Source: Eudoraea chungangensis (GTDB taxonomy: Bacteria; Bacteroidota; Bacteroidia; Flavobacteriales; Flavobacteriaceae). Taken from it: 64,000 nucleotides of DNA. The DNA is taken from positions 124,001-188,000 of the forward strand of contig NZ_JARDUB010000001.1 in the NCBI RefSeq assembly GCF_029360665.1, read 5' to 3'. Both the position numbers and the translations under genes were made by a program. Of the stretch, positions 45,256 through 54,823 are shown piece by piece (the first letter of the stretch is position 1; each line of letters opens with the position of its first letter). The notes under the pieces were generated by a model. That model was not told where the DNA came from. It made no database searches and was given only the letters and a program-made list of their open reading frames with translations.

Positions 45256-46812
45256 ATGTATAAAAGACTTACCACAAGTGCATTTATTATTACCTTAGTT
45301 GTACTGTTTTTCTCTTGCAAGCAACAAAAAAAAGAGGAAAACACAGAAATGCAAGAATTGCCAAACATCGTTATTATATATTTAGACGATTTAGGTTATG
45401 GGGATGTTAGTTACCAAAATTCAGGTAGTTTAAAAACTCCAAATATTGATAAGCTTGCAATGGCTGGAGTACGTTTCACCAATGGCTATGCCACCTCGGC
45501 TACCTGTACTCCCAGCAGATATGCACTCCTTACCGGAACCTATCCCTGGCGAGAAAAAAATGCAAAAATTTTACCCGGAACGGCACCTCTTATAATTGAC
45601 ACTGCCCAAGTTACGCTTCCAAAAATGCTCCGCACTAAAGGGTATCATACCGGTATCGTTGGAAAATGGCATCTAGGTCTTGGAGAGGGGAATGTAGACT
45701 GGAACATGCCAATACATCCGGGGCCCAATGAAGTAGGTTTTGACTACGCCTATATATTAGCAGCAACGCAAGATAGAGTACCTACGGTTTATATTGAAAA
45801 TAGTAGGGTTGTAAACCTAGATCCAAACGATCCTATTGAAGTGGATTATAAAAAGAATTTTAAGGGCGAACCTACAGGACTAGAAAATCCGGAATTACTA
45901 GACTTGAAATGGCATCATGGACACAATAATAGTATTGTAAATGGTATCCCACGAATAGGTTTTATGAAAGGAGGTAAATCTGCTCTATGGAGTGATAAAA
46001 ACATGGCGGACCACTTTTTAGAAAAAGCAAAGAAATATGTACACCAAAACAAGGACAGACCTTTCTTTTTGTACTATGCCATGCAACAACCCCATGTTCC
46101 TAGAACACCCAATCCCCGCTTCAAGGGCATAACAGGTTTAGGGGCCCGGGGTGATGCCATAGCGGAAGCAGATTGGTGCGTTGGGGAATTTATAAAAACC
46201 CTAGAAAATGAGGGTATATTAGAAAACACCATAATTGTATTTTCAAGCGACAATGGTCCGGTATTAAATGATGGTTACTATGACGAAGCCGTAGAGAAAA
46301 ATGGTAGTCATAGACCATGGGGGGATTTAAGAGGTGGGAAATACAGCCTATATGAGGCCGGTACAAGAGTACCTTTCTTTGTTTATTGGAAGGGCAAAAT
46401 CGCTTCTAAACAATCCGGTGCCCTTGTATCTCAAATAGATTTGCTTTCCTCTTTATCTACCCTGGTAAGTAGCGACATAAAAACAGAAGACAGTAAAGAT
46501 CTTATGGATGTTTTTTTAGGAAGATCTAACATCGGGAGGGAGAATTTAGTCCTAGAGGCTACTTCAAGGACGGCATTTAGAAAAGGACATTGGATAATGA
46601 TTCCTCCATACAGTGGTCCGGCAATTGCAAAGCAGGTAAATATCGAAATAGGAAACCAAGATTCCTATCAACTCTATGATTTAAACGAAGACCTCGGACA
46701 ATCCACCAATTTGGCAGAATCCAATCCAGCTATACTCGAAGAGTTACGGCAAGAATTTTTAGAAATTAGAGGAAATGGCTTTGATGACACTAAATCTCTG
46801 GAACTAAAATAA
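45256..46812 (+). CDS. lipoprotein arylsulfatase (S1 family)
   Basis: 518 residues with a lipoprotein signal ending in VLFFSC (Cys21). Metal Asp pair in YLDDLGYGDVS, formylglycine precursor Cys84 in CTPSR, then GKWHLGLG and SSDNGP with the remaining metal ligands. It is clearly a different subfamily from the sulfatase at 27989, with a WHHGHNNSIVNG insert. It is followed by galactokinase after 34 bp, so the substrate may be a sulfated galactose unit. Activation requires a formylglycine-generating enzyme encoded elsewhere. Confidence 0.88.
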   Translation: MYKRLTTSAFIITLVVLFFSCKQQKKEENTEMQELPNIVIIYLDDLGYGDVSYQNSGSLKTPNIDKLAMAGVRFTNGYATSATCTPSRYALLTGTYPWREKNAKILPGTAPLIIDTAQVTLPKMLRTKGYHTGIVGKWHLGLGEGNVDWNMPIHPGPNEVGFDYAYILAATQDRVPTVYIENSRVVNLDPNDPIEVDYKKNFKGEPTGLENPELLDLKWHHGHNNSIVNGIPRIGFMKGGKSALWSDKNMADHFLEKAKKYVHQNKDRPFFLYYAMQQPHVPRTPNPRFKGITGLGARGDAIAEADWCVGEFIKTLENEGILENTIIVFSSDNGPVLNDGYYDEAVEKNGSHRPWGDLRGGKYSLYEAGTRVPFFVYWKGKIASKQSGALVSQIDLLSSLSTLVSSDIKTEDSKDLMDVFLGRSNIGRENLVLEATSRTAFRKGHWIMIPPYSGPAIAKQVNIEIGNQDSYQLYDLNEDLGQSTNLAESNPAILEELRQEFLEIRGNGFDDTKSLELK

Positions 46813-46846
46813 TAATTTGTCTTAACTATAGTTGTATAAAACTCTT

Positions 46847-47986
46847 ATGAATCCTTTTGAACTTAAGTCCCCAGACATTGTAATTACTTCTCCAGGTAGA
46901 ATTAATCTTATTGGAGAACATATAGACTACAATGGTGGTGAAGTCTTACCGGCAGCCATTGATCTTAAATTAAAATTATCTTTTAAACGAACAGATACTG
47001 AGGAGGCCTTTATTTTTTCTAAGGATTTGAAGGAGAGTTTTAAACTAAATCTAAACAAGCTTCAGAAAGGAGATATTGAATGGCATAATTTTTTTATTGG
47101 GGTAGTCTACTATATACAGAAAAAGTTCCCGGATACCATTAAAGGTTTTACCTGCGTGGTAGAAAGTGATATCCCTTTTGGTGCAGGAGTTAGCTCTTCC
47201 GCTGCACTTGAATGCGGTATTGCTAAGGGTTTGGATAAGCTATTTAATATAGGATTATCAGATTCGGAAATTATTACTTTCTCCCGAGATGCAGAACATA
47301 ATTTTGTTGGCACCAAATGTGGGATTATGGACCAATTTGCGGTAGTAAAAGGGAGAAAGAACTCATTGATTCAATTAGATTGTGCCACCTTAAATTATAA
47401 ATACGTCCCAGCCTTTTTTGACCCCTATTGCATAGTACTGTTAAACTCAAATGTAGAACACAATCTTGCCAGCAGTGAATACAATAAAAGACGCCAAAGT
47501 TGTGAAGAAGGGTTAAAAATAATAAAAGAAAAAAATCCGGAATTCAATTATTTGGCTCATGTCCCTTTGTTAATTGTCCAGGAAATGAAACCTCAGTTTT
47601 CCCTTTCAACCTATCAAAAGTTAGTATATGTTATTGAGGAAAATGAGAGAACTAAAGCAGCTGCTAAAGCACTTGAAGATAAGGATCTTAATCGCTTTGG
47701 TAGCTTATTATTTGCTTCACATCAGGGTCTAAAATCTAAGTATGAAGTTAGCTGTAAAGAACTAGACTTTCTAGTAGACTATGCCTCTTCTTATGAAGGC
47801 GTGCTAGGCGCAAGAATGATGGGAGGTGGTTTTGGAGGTTGCACCATTAATCTTGTACATAAAGATAAAGTCGTTGATTACATTCACAAAATAGGGAAGG
47901 CCTATGCAGAAGCCTTCCATATAACACTTACACCGCACATGGTTGCAATAGACGATGGGGTTAAATGGATTAGAAATGAAAAATAG
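46847..47986 (+). CDS. galK: galactokinase
   Basis: 379 residues from the ATG at 46847; the upstream TTG at 46832 is not needed. All GHMP/galactokinase motifs are present: the GalK signature GRINLIGEHIDYNGG, the phosphate loop PFGAGVSSSAALE and the C-terminal GGGFGGC. It phosphorylates alpha-D-galactose at C1 using ATP, the first step of the Leloir pathway. galT and galE are not in the window. The stop overlaps the start of the next gene by 11 bp. The sulfatase upstream and symporter downstream support a sugar-use context. Confidence 0.93.
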   Translation: MNPFELKSPDIVITSPGRINLIGEHIDYNGGEVLPAAIDLKLKLSFKRTDTEEAFIFSKDLKESFKLNLNKLQKGDIEWHNFFIGVVYYIQKKFPDTIKGFTCVVESDIPFGAGVSSSAALECGIAKGLDKLFNIGLSDSEIITFSRDAEHNFVGTKCGIMDQFAVVKGRKNSLIQLDCATLNYKYVPAFFDPYCIVLLNSNVEHNLASSEYNKRRQSCEEGLKIIKEKNPEFNYLAHVPLLIVQEMKPQFSLSTYQKLVYVIEENERTKAAAKALEDKDLNRFGSLLFASHQGLKSKYEVSCKELDFLVDYASSYEGVLGARMMGGGFGGCTINLVHKDKVVDYIHKIGKAYAEAFHITLTPHMVAIDDGVKWIRNEK

Positions 47987-48476
47987 AATTGAAAATAGTA
48001 AAGAGATTGTTCTTGTTGGAAAATGTTTGCGCATGTCTTTGGCAAATAATAAAACTGCAGAAATTTGGAAGAGTTTTATGCCTTTTCGGCATCTCATAAA
48101 AAATAAACTAGGGGAAGAGTATTATTCCGTTGAGGTTTATAAGGATTTGGATTTTTTTAAAAGCTTTGATCCTGAAAGAGAATACATAAAATGGGCAGCC
48201 CTTAGAGTAACCAAAAAAGAGAACGTCCCGGATGATATGCAAGTATTAAACATTCCAGCAGGTCTTTATGCTGTGTTTAATTACAAAGGGAGGTCTAGTA
48301 AGGTAAGTGAGGCCTACCAATATATCCTTCTAAACTGGCTGCCCAATTCGGACTATGGTTTAGATAACAGACCACATTTTGCCATTATGGGGGAGAAATA
48401 TATTCAGGATAATCCCGAATCTGAAGAAGAGCTATGGATTCCAATAAAATCTAATGCATCGAAGCTGCAAACCTAA
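47976..48476 (+). CDS. GyrI-like effector-binding domain protein
   Basis: 166 residues from the ATG at 47976, overlapping the galK stop by 11 bp. An upstream GTG at 47955 was not used because it extends further into galK. The beta-alpha-beta pattern, with LVGKCLRMSL, YSVEVY, IPAGLYAVFNYKG and LPNSDYGLDNRPHFAIMG, matches stand-alone GyrI/AraC-effector-binding (SOUL-like) domains that hold small amphipathic ligands. No DNA-binding domain is attached. Its role next to galactokinase is unclear, and translational coupling is likely. Confidence 0.7.
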   Translation: MKNRIENSKEIVLVGKCLRMSLANNKTAEIWKSFMPFRHLIKNKLGEEYYSVEVYKDLDFFKSFDPEREYIKWAALRVTKKENVPDDMQVLNIPAGLYAVFNYKGRSSKVSEAYQYILLNWLPNSDYGLDNRPHFAIMGEKYIQDNPESEEELWIPIKSNASKLQT

Positions 48477-48489
48477 TTATAATCCTTAA

Positions 48490-49017
48490 ATGAGTCCTAC
48501 AAATACCCATGTGAGTTTTGAAACAGACAGACTATTCCTTAGACCAACCTCTATAGGGGACGCCAGCTTTCTACTGGAGCTTATGAATACACCTAAATGG
48601 CTGCAATTTATTGGAGACCGAAAGATTGAAACCTTAAAAGACGCGGAACAATATATTGAAGATAAAATTCTACCCCAATTAAACCGTCTGGGGTATTCTA
48701 ACTATACTGTTATTCGAAAATCGGACGATATAAAACTTGGTAGCTGTGGCCTATATGACCGTGATGGTGTGGAAGGCGTTGATATTGGTTTTGCATTTTT
48801 ACCCGCTTTTGAAAAAATGGGATACGCCTTTGAAGCAGCCAATAAACTAAAAATCAAAGCAGGAACCGTATTTGGAATAAAGGAATTATATGGTATTACC
48901 CTCCAAGAAAACGAAGCTTCTCAAATACTACTGGAAAAACTGGGTTTTACTTTTAAAAAAATGACAAGAATACCTAACGACCAGGCAGACCTGATGCTTT
49001 ACCATATTTCATTGTAG
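48490..49017 (+). CDS. GNAT family N-acetyltransferase
   Basis: 175 residues. FETDRLFLRPTSIGDASFL is the usual opening of RimJ/RimL-type GNAT enzymes; the strand KLGSCGLYDRDGVEGVDIGFAF, the acetyl-CoA loop in EKMGYAFEAANKLK and the final YGITLQENEASQILLEKLGF complete the fold. It transfers an acetyl group to an amine on a protein or small molecule; the acceptor is unknown. It lies 13 bp after the GyrI-like gene and probably shares the galK transcript. Confidence 0.87.
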   Translation: MSPTNTHVSFETDRLFLRPTSIGDASFLLELMNTPKWLQFIGDRKIETLKDAEQYIEDKILPQLNRLGYSNYTVIRKSDDIKLGSCGLYDRDGVEGVDIGFAFLPAFEKMGYAFEAANKLKIKAGTVFGIKELYGITLQENEASQILLEKLGFTFKKMTRIPNDQADLMLYHISL

Positions 49018-49112
49018 ACCCTCTCTTCTATCCCAAATTATAATTAATACAGCATGCAATAACCATATTATTTTACTTACTTTATCCATATTCTTAAATA
49101 CTCATAACTACA

Positions 49113-51122
49113 ATGTCTTTTAAACACACTCTTCTCTTTTTACTATCTATTGTTTTTATCGGCCTAGCTAAAACAAATGCTCAGAATACAAAAAAACCCA
49201 TAAACATAGAACACTTAATGCAAATTAAGAATGTAAATAATCCCGTAATAAGTCCGGATGGAAAATGGGTGGCCTACACTTTATCGCAGTACAATATTGA
49301 AGAGGATAAATCAGAAACTCGTATTTGGATGATACCTACCTCGGGAGGGGAAGCAATTCCCATGACCGGTAAAGGTTACTCCGCTAGTAGCCCCAAATGG
49401 AGTTATGACAATAAGTTTCTTTCCTTTTTGGCCAGTAAAAAAGGGGAGAAAACCCAAGTTTGGGTATTAAATCGACAGGGGGGCGAGGCAGAAAAAATTA
49501 CCGAAATACCTCAAGGTGTAAGCGGTTATGAATGGTCTCCCGATAAAGAGACCTTACTTCTTCTTTTAAAAGACCCAAAACCAGAAGACCTAACGAAAGA
49601 TAAAGAGGATGATAAAAAGAAAAAACCAATCGTAGTAGATAGACTCCAATTCAAGAGAGATTATGTAGGCTATTTAGATAGATATAGAACCCATTTATAT
49701 ATCTTAAAACCAGGCGACTCCCTCCCTAAACAATTAACTTTTGGCGATTTCGAAGATAAGAACCCCGCATGGAGCCCAGACGGAAAAAACATAGCTTTTG
49801 TTAGTAACAGAACGGAAAATCCAGACGCAAATGATAATGACGACATCTGGATCGTATCTACTACTTCAAAAGATGAAAAACCTACCTTAAAGAGAATTAC
49901 TTCCAATGAAAATAGAGACGACTCTCCTCAGTGGAGTCCGGATGGAAGGCAAATAACATATACAACTATTTTGGATAAAAAAGCGATCTGGTACGCTACC
50001 CAATTTTTAGCAGTAAAGGATATTGCTAAAGATGACCCGATTATTTTAACCAAACAGCTAGACAGAAATATTAGTAAGCCAAAGTTTTCAGCAGACGGCA
50101 AAAAAATATTTTTCTTATTGGAAGAACAAGGAAGTTCCTCGGTAAGTAGTATAAATCTTAGAACAAATAAAATAGAAAGAGTAGTAAAGGGAGAGATTAG
50201 CGTTGCAGATTTTAGTGTCCATGAAGAAACTATTATTAGCCTTCTTGGTAAGAGTAATGAACCAAGAGAATTATATAAATACTATGATAAGACTCTTGAG
50301 GCTCTAACAAAAGTAAATACAAGGCTTTTAAATGAAGTCAAGAAACCGGAAATAGAAAAAATATCCTTTAAGAGCAAAGATGGTACTCTCATTGAAGGTT
50401 TTTTGGTAAAGCCAACGGACTATAGTGAAAATCAGACCTACCCTACTATTTTGTGGAATCACGGCGGTCCTGTTAGTCAATACGAATATCGATTTCATGC
50501 TACTGCTCAATTATTTGCCGCTAATGGCTATGCTGTTTTGTTAATCAATCCTAGGGGATCTTCCGGATACGGCCAGGAGTTTTCTGAAGTACTGTTTGCC
50601 GATTGGGGAAACAAAGATTTTCAGGATGTTCTTTCCGCAGTAGATTATGCCATAGATCAAGGCATAGCAGATCCTGACAAATTAGGTGTTGGAGGATGGT
50701 CCTATGGCGGCATATTAACCAACTACGTTATTACACAAAGTAATCGTTTTAAAGGAGCTATTTCTGGAGCTAGTGAAGCCTTATATCGTTCTAACTACGG
50801 CCATGATCATTACCAACTTTATTGGGAACTAGAATTAGGTCTCCCTTGGGAAAACGCAGAAGCCTGGGAGCAAATATCTCCCTTTAACAAAGTTGCGAAC
50901 ATCATTACCCCTACTTTGTGGATGGGCGGTAGTGATGATTGGAATGTTCCTATACTTAATTCTGAACAGATGTATCAGGCTATGAAGAGACTAGGGATTG
51001 AAACGCAGTTAGTAGTTTATCCTGATGAACATCACGGTATCAAAAGACCTTCTTTTATAAAAGATCGATACCAAAGATTCCTCAGTTGGTTTAACCATTA
51101 TGTAAAACAATCAGAAGAATAA
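49113..51122 (+). CDS. S9 family prolyl oligopeptidase-type peptidase
   Basis: 669 residues with a signal peptide (cut near KTNAQ, residue 24). A beta-propeller of PD40/WD-like repeats (SPDGKWVAYTLSQ, SPDGKNIAFVSNR, SPDGRQITYTT) covers residues 40-400. The C-terminal alpha/beta hydrolase has nucleophile Ser530 (GGWSYGG), the Asp near 608 (GGSDDW) and His near 640 (DEHHGI). It cuts short oligopeptides or acyl-peptides in the periplasm. Its stop overlaps the next lipoprotein gene by one base. Confidence 0.9.
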   Translation: MSFKHTLLFLLSIVFIGLAKTNAQNTKKPINIEHLMQIKNVNNPVISPDGKWVAYTLSQYNIEEDKSETRIWMIPTSGGEAIPMTGKGYSASSPKWSYDNKFLSFLASKKGEKTQVWVLNRQGGEAEKITEIPQGVSGYEWSPDKETLLLLLKDPKPEDLTKDKEDDKKKKPIVVDRLQFKRDYVGYLDRYRTHLYILKPGDSLPKQLTFGDFEDKNPAWSPDGKNIAFVSNRTENPDANDNDDIWIVSTTSKDEKPTLKRITSNENRDDSPQWSPDGRQITYTTILDKKAIWYATQFLAVKDIAKDDPIILTKQLDRNISKPKFSADGKKIFFLLEEQGSSSVSSINLRTNKIERVVKGEISVADFSVHEETIISLLGKSNEPRELYKYYDKTLEALTKVNTRLLNEVKKPEIEKISFKSKDGTLIEGFLVKPTDYSENQTYPTILWNHGGPVSQYEYRFHATAQLFAANGYAVLLINPRGSSGYGQEFSEVLFADWGNKDFQDVLSAVDYAIDQGIADPDKLGVGGWSYGGILTNYVITQSNRFKGAISGASEALYRSNYGHDHYQLYWELELGLPWENAEAWEQISPFNKVANIITPTLWMGGSDDWNVPILNSEQMYQAMKRLGIETQLVVYPDEHHGIKRPSFIKDRYQRFLSWFNHYVKQSEE

Positions 51123-51946
51123 TGCGACTTGCTATAAAGTGTCCTTTACTACCATTATGTATGTTATTAATTGGTCTTGGTAGTTGTAAAAAGAATCAAA
51201 CCCCTCCAGGGTTCAACCCAGGAACAGAAAACCCAATTGCCTTACACCACTATAGGCTAGGTTGGATGCAAATCATGGACTATGGGGAATGGACAAAAGC
51301 TGAGAATTCTTTCCGTACGGCTACCAAAGCCGATCCTAATTTTGCCCTAGGTAATTGTTTAGTAGGAAGAATAAGCACAAATATGGCAGAAAGAAAGCGG
51401 TTGCTTGAAAAAATTACTGCTCAGGAGAAAAATGCTACAAAAGATCAAAGACTCCTCATTGAAATCTATAAATCGTCTATCATTCGTATGAACAATCGGG
51501 AGATGGGCATACAAATACCTGATACCCTTAAAGCCGTGCGCTATTTGTTAGCTGAAAACAATAGCAAAAAGTTTGTTCAAAAATACCCTGAAGAGGATTA
51601 TGTTAAAGCGGAATATATAGAAATCCTACATTCAAAATACGGGCCCGAAACTGCATTAGATTCTTTAGAATTCCTTACAAATAGTTTACAAAAGGTCCTA
51701 CCTTTTTACTTAGGTTATGCAGCAACACTACACGCAGAAATTGGCAATTACGGAGAGGCATCCCTACTTCTCCAAGTTTTAAAGAATAGACAAAACGACA
51801 CCTTAAGACCTAACTACTATCTAAGCAAAGGACAAGTATATAAGGAATTTGATAGTATTGCCCTAGCCAAAAAATACATTAAAAAAGCAATAGCATTAGA
51901 TACCAATCACCTCATAGCCAAAAGACTTTTGAATTCTTTTCATTGA
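51122..51946 (+). CDS. TPR-like lipoprotein
   Basis: 274 residues with a lipoprotein signal ending in LIGLGSC (Cys22). The body is made of helical pairs that look like TPR units, for example EWTKAENSFRTATKADPNFALG and a last unit with SIALAKKYIKKAIALDTNHLIA. TPR lipoproteins act as adaptors for protein complexes at the outer membrane. Its ATG overlaps the stop of the S9 peptidase gene (TAATG), so the two are translationally coupled and may work as a pair. Confidence 0.72.
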   Translation: MRLAIKCPLLPLCMLLIGLGSCKKNQTPPGFNPGTENPIALHHYRLGWMQIMDYGEWTKAENSFRTATKADPNFALGNCLVGRISTNMAERKRLLEKITAQEKNATKDQRLLIEIYKSSIIRMNNREMGIQIPDTLKAVRYLLAENNSKKFVQKYPEEDYVKAEYIEILHSKYGPETALDSLEFLTNSLQKVLPFYLGYAATLHAEIGNYGEASLLLQVLKNRQNDTLRPNYYLSKGQVYKEFDSIALAKKYIKKAIALDTNHLIAKRLLNSFH

Positions 51947-52071
51947 ACCTAATACAGCGATTGGAAATTTGAAAAGTCTTGAGGTATACCACCACGATAT
52001 GTCATATATACCATAACACATCTAAATAAAATCACTCCCAGGACAAGCCTTGTAACTAGACTATCTGTCCC

Positions 52072-53697
52072 TTATAGGCTCAGGGTACTAAAAGAAATCA
52101 TGATATACCCGACAATGGCAATAATAAGTATTGAAGTTGCTATATCTACCCAGTTATAGCTGGCCTTATTTTCTGCTTTTTGGCTTGCATCAATTGTACC
52201 GAAAGTTAACCCTTTTAACTGACTTGCAGAAGGAGCAGGGTAAAGAAGACTTACGGATACTGCAATTGCTATACATAAGGCGAAGAAATAAGCTCCAAAC
52301 ACCAACCAATTTATATCTGCGATGGCGTAAATAAAGCTTCCTTCTGTGAAATTAGATTTGATAATTTCCAAAGTTAATTTTCCAAAACCGATTAAAAAGC
52401 CTCCTACTAGGGTTGCCAGTGCCCCGTTTGCGTTCAGTCTCTTATAGAAAATTCCCAGAAGAAACACTGCGGCTATGGGAGGTGAAATATAGGCTTGGAC
52501 ATTTTGCAAATATTCATAAAGTCCATCAGACAAAGTAGTAATAATTGGTATCCACAATAAACCAAGTCCTACTACAAAAAAGGTAGCAATTCTTCCGGTT
52601 TTAACCAATTCTTCTTCGGGTTTTTCCGGCTTAAGTTTTTTGTAGATGTCCAGTGTAAATAATGTGGAACACGAATTAAAAACAGAAGCCAAAGAACTCA
52701 TAAGCGCTGCTAAAAGACCTGCCGCCACCAACCCTCTCAGCCCTGAAGGCATTAAATTGCTCATCAATACTGGAAAGGCCTCGTCCGGATTCTCCCAGTG
52801 TAATTTTCCTTGCATTTTTAGGGCCAAGGCTATGACTCCGGGAATCAAAAAGAGAAAAACAGGCATTAACTTTAAAAGTGCTCCAAAAATACTCCCTCTT
52901 CTGCCTTCTTTAATATTTTTAGCAGTTAGAACTCTTTGAACAATTACCTGATCGGTGCACCAATACCATATTCCAACAACAGTACTGGTAATAAATAAAG
53001 GAAGCCAAGGATAGTCCGGATCAGAATTTGCACGCCACATATTAAAGTATTCAGGCCCAACCGTATCTTTTAACTCACCCCAACCGCCAACAGCATCCAA
53101 ACCTAAAAAGGTCAAAATTCCAGCTCCAAGCACCAAGACTATTGCCTGTATGGTTTCGGTATAGACTACAGCTCGCATACCTCCTAAAACGGTATATATT
53201 CCCGTAAGAACCACTGTAGCGACGGCACCTATCCAAAATGGAATTCCTAAAAGTGCTGAAACCACCACGCCTCCGGCATAAATAGTTACGGAAACTTTGG
53301 TAAGAATATAGGCAATGAGTGATACTACAGACAAAACCCATCTGGATCTGGAATCAAATCTCTTTTCCAAAAACTCTGGCATGGTAAATACCCCACTTCT
53401 GGCATAAAATGGCAGAAACACCCACCCTAGCATTAGTACAATCCAGGCATGTAATTCGTATATCAGCAAGGGCATCTTATCCCCCGCCCCATTTCCTGCA
53501 AGACCTACAACATGTTCAGACCCAATATTTGAGGCAAATATGGAGGCTCCAACTACAAACCAGCCAATGTTTCTGCCGGCGAGAAAATAGTCTTCCGTAT
53601 TTTTTTGTTTTTGTTTTATTACCCACCAGGCTACTCCCAAGAGCACCAAAAAATATAGGGCAATAACAAGCCAGTCCAAACTATCTAATCCCTTCAT
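52072..53697 (-). CDS. sodium:solute symporter (SGLT-like, SSS family)
   Basis: 541 residues with about 13-14 transmembrane helices. The N-terminal DWLVIALYFLVLLGVAWWV, YFLAGRNIGWFVVGASIFASNIGSE and later LMSSLASVFNSCSTLFTLDIY segments are signatures of the SSS family and of its sugar/sodium branch (vSGLT-like). It imports a solute with sodium. Its closest candidate substrates here are galactose or another monosaccharide, given galK and the sulfatase on the opposite strand. It is transcribed alone, and its start is 262 bp from the next structure. Confidence 0.85.
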   Translation of the reverse strand: MKGLDSLDWLVIALYFLVLLGVAWWVIKQKQKNTEDYFLAGRNIGWFVVGASIFASNIGSEHVVGLAGNGAGDKMPLLIYELHAWIVLMLGWVFLPFYARSGVFTMPEFLEKRFDSRSRWVLSVVSLIAYILTKVSVTIYAGGVVVSALLGIPFWIGAVATVVLTGIYTVLGGMRAVVYTETIQAIVLVLGAGILTFLGLDAVGGWGELKDTVGPEYFNMWRANSDPDYPWLPLFITSTVVGIWYWCTDQVIVQRVLTAKNIKEGRRGSIFGALLKLMPVFLFLIPGVIALALKMQGKLHWENPDEAFPVLMSNLMPSGLRGLVAAGLLAALMSSLASVFNSCSTLFTLDIYKKLKPEKPEEELVKTGRIATFFVVGLGLLWIPIITTLSDGLYEYLQNVQAYISPPIAAVFLLGIFYKRLNANGALATLVGGFLIGFGKLTLEIIKSNFTEGSFIYAIADINWLVFGAYFFALCIAIAVSVSLLYPAPSASQLKGLTFGTIDASQKAENKASYNWVDIATSILIIAIVGYIMISFSTLSL

Positions 53698-54069
53698 TAT
53701 GTCTAAATAAAATAAATTTTACCACGAATTCTCCGGCAGTTAGTTTCAAGAATTGCCGTTAAAAAAGGTAAGATAAACAAATCCTTTAAAACTTATTTGC
53801 AACCGCATAAAATCGAGCAATATTAAAAGTTTATAGTGTTTATATTCTCCCACCATATAAGGTATACCTGATAAACTAAGTCATAAAAATCTTTAGATAT
53901 ATTTATTGCGGTAAGGTTGATCTTTAGTATTAAAAACTAAAAACTTTCTTATTTTTATCGTGAAACCAAATACAAGAGGCCCATTTCTATTTATACTCCT
54001 TCTAGAACACCTACCCTTTTAAGGTGGTCTGCATTATGGCTATTCTTTTTCTGTTCTCAAACCCACGTT
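53698..54069. other. gap with the probable broken 5' end of the next gene
   Basis: The first 260 bp are AT-rich spacer without a clear promoter. From 53960 a GTG frame reads MKPNTRGPFLFILLLEHLPF and stops. From 53941 on, the frame of the downstream barrel gene is open and encodes a signal-peptide-like LLRWSALWLFFFCSQTHVLA but has no ATG or GTG. Confidence 0.55.
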
Positions 54070-54810
54070 TTGGCACAAGAGCAAAAAAAAGTTGATTCTT
54101 TATGGAACGATTGGAATTTCCGTATTAGCCCTTATTTCTGGTTTATTGGTCTTGAAGGTACCATTTATAGACCTCCGGAACCAACAAACTTTCCAATTCC
54201 CCCACCTCCAAAGTACGATATAGATGTAGGCTTTAAAGACATTCAAAACTCCATCAAATTTGCGCTAATGTTGGCAGGTCAGTACCGAGCTAAAGATATT
54301 GTTGCTCAGTTTAACTATTCCACACTAATATTAGAAAGTGAAGCAATAACGCCCTTGGAATTGATTTTTCAAGATAATATTATCAAGCTCACCTATATGT
54401 CTGGCGATTTTGGCATTGGTTATCGTTTATTAAAAAAGAAAAAAATTGAAACGGATATCTTACTAGGGAGTAAGTTTTTGTACTTCAAAATTGATTTGAC
54501 TACAAATTTAAAAGGAGACATTCCCATTACAGGAAGACGAAGCAACTTTTGGCTGGATCCGGTAATTGGGACTAATCTGAGGTATCGCCCTCATAAAAAA
54601 ATAGAATTTGTTGGATATGCTGATTATGGTCCAAGAATTCTAAATGATATAAATTCTTATCAATTCATTATAAATGCAAAATACCTTTTTACCAAAACTT
54701 TTATGGCTTCATTTGGCTTTAGAAGCTATCATTTAGATTTTCCCGCGGATGAGGCTATTTTCAACGGAAATATAAACGGGTTTTATATTAAAATCGGATT
54801 CCAGTTTTAA
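54070..54810 (+). CDS. outer-membrane beta-barrel-like protein, 5' end uncertain
   Basis: 246 residues from a TTG. The mature barrel has WNFRISPYFWFIGLEGTIYRP at its start and ends GFYIKIGFQF, with the terminal Phe of BAM-inserted barrels. The TTG falls at the signal-cleavage site (VLAQEQ), so this reading lacks its signal peptide. The signal lies in-frame upstream (54019-54075) without a normal start codon. A GTG at 53960 is in another frame and would join after one extra base in the T4 run at 54017-54020. This is either a one-base frameshift or a rare start. The function is unknown. Confidence 0.6.
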   Translation: MAQEQKKVDSLWNDWNFRISPYFWFIGLEGTIYRPPEPTNFPIPPPPKYDIDVGFKDIQNSIKFALMLAGQYRAKDIVAQFNYSTLILESEAITPLELIFQDNIIKLTYMSGDFGIGYRLLKKKKIETDILLGSKFLYFKIDLTTNLKGDIPITGRRSNFWLDPVIGTNLRYRPHKKIEFVGYADYGPRILNDINSYQFIINAKYLFTKTFMASFGFRSYHLDFPADEAIFNGNINGFYIKIGFQF

Positions 54811-54823
54811 TATATTACTATCA

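Noticed and set aside
43294-53697. A full polysaccharide utilisation locus
   Set aside because: No SusC/SusD pair, glycoside hydrolase or lyase is present; only single sugar-related genes can be supported.
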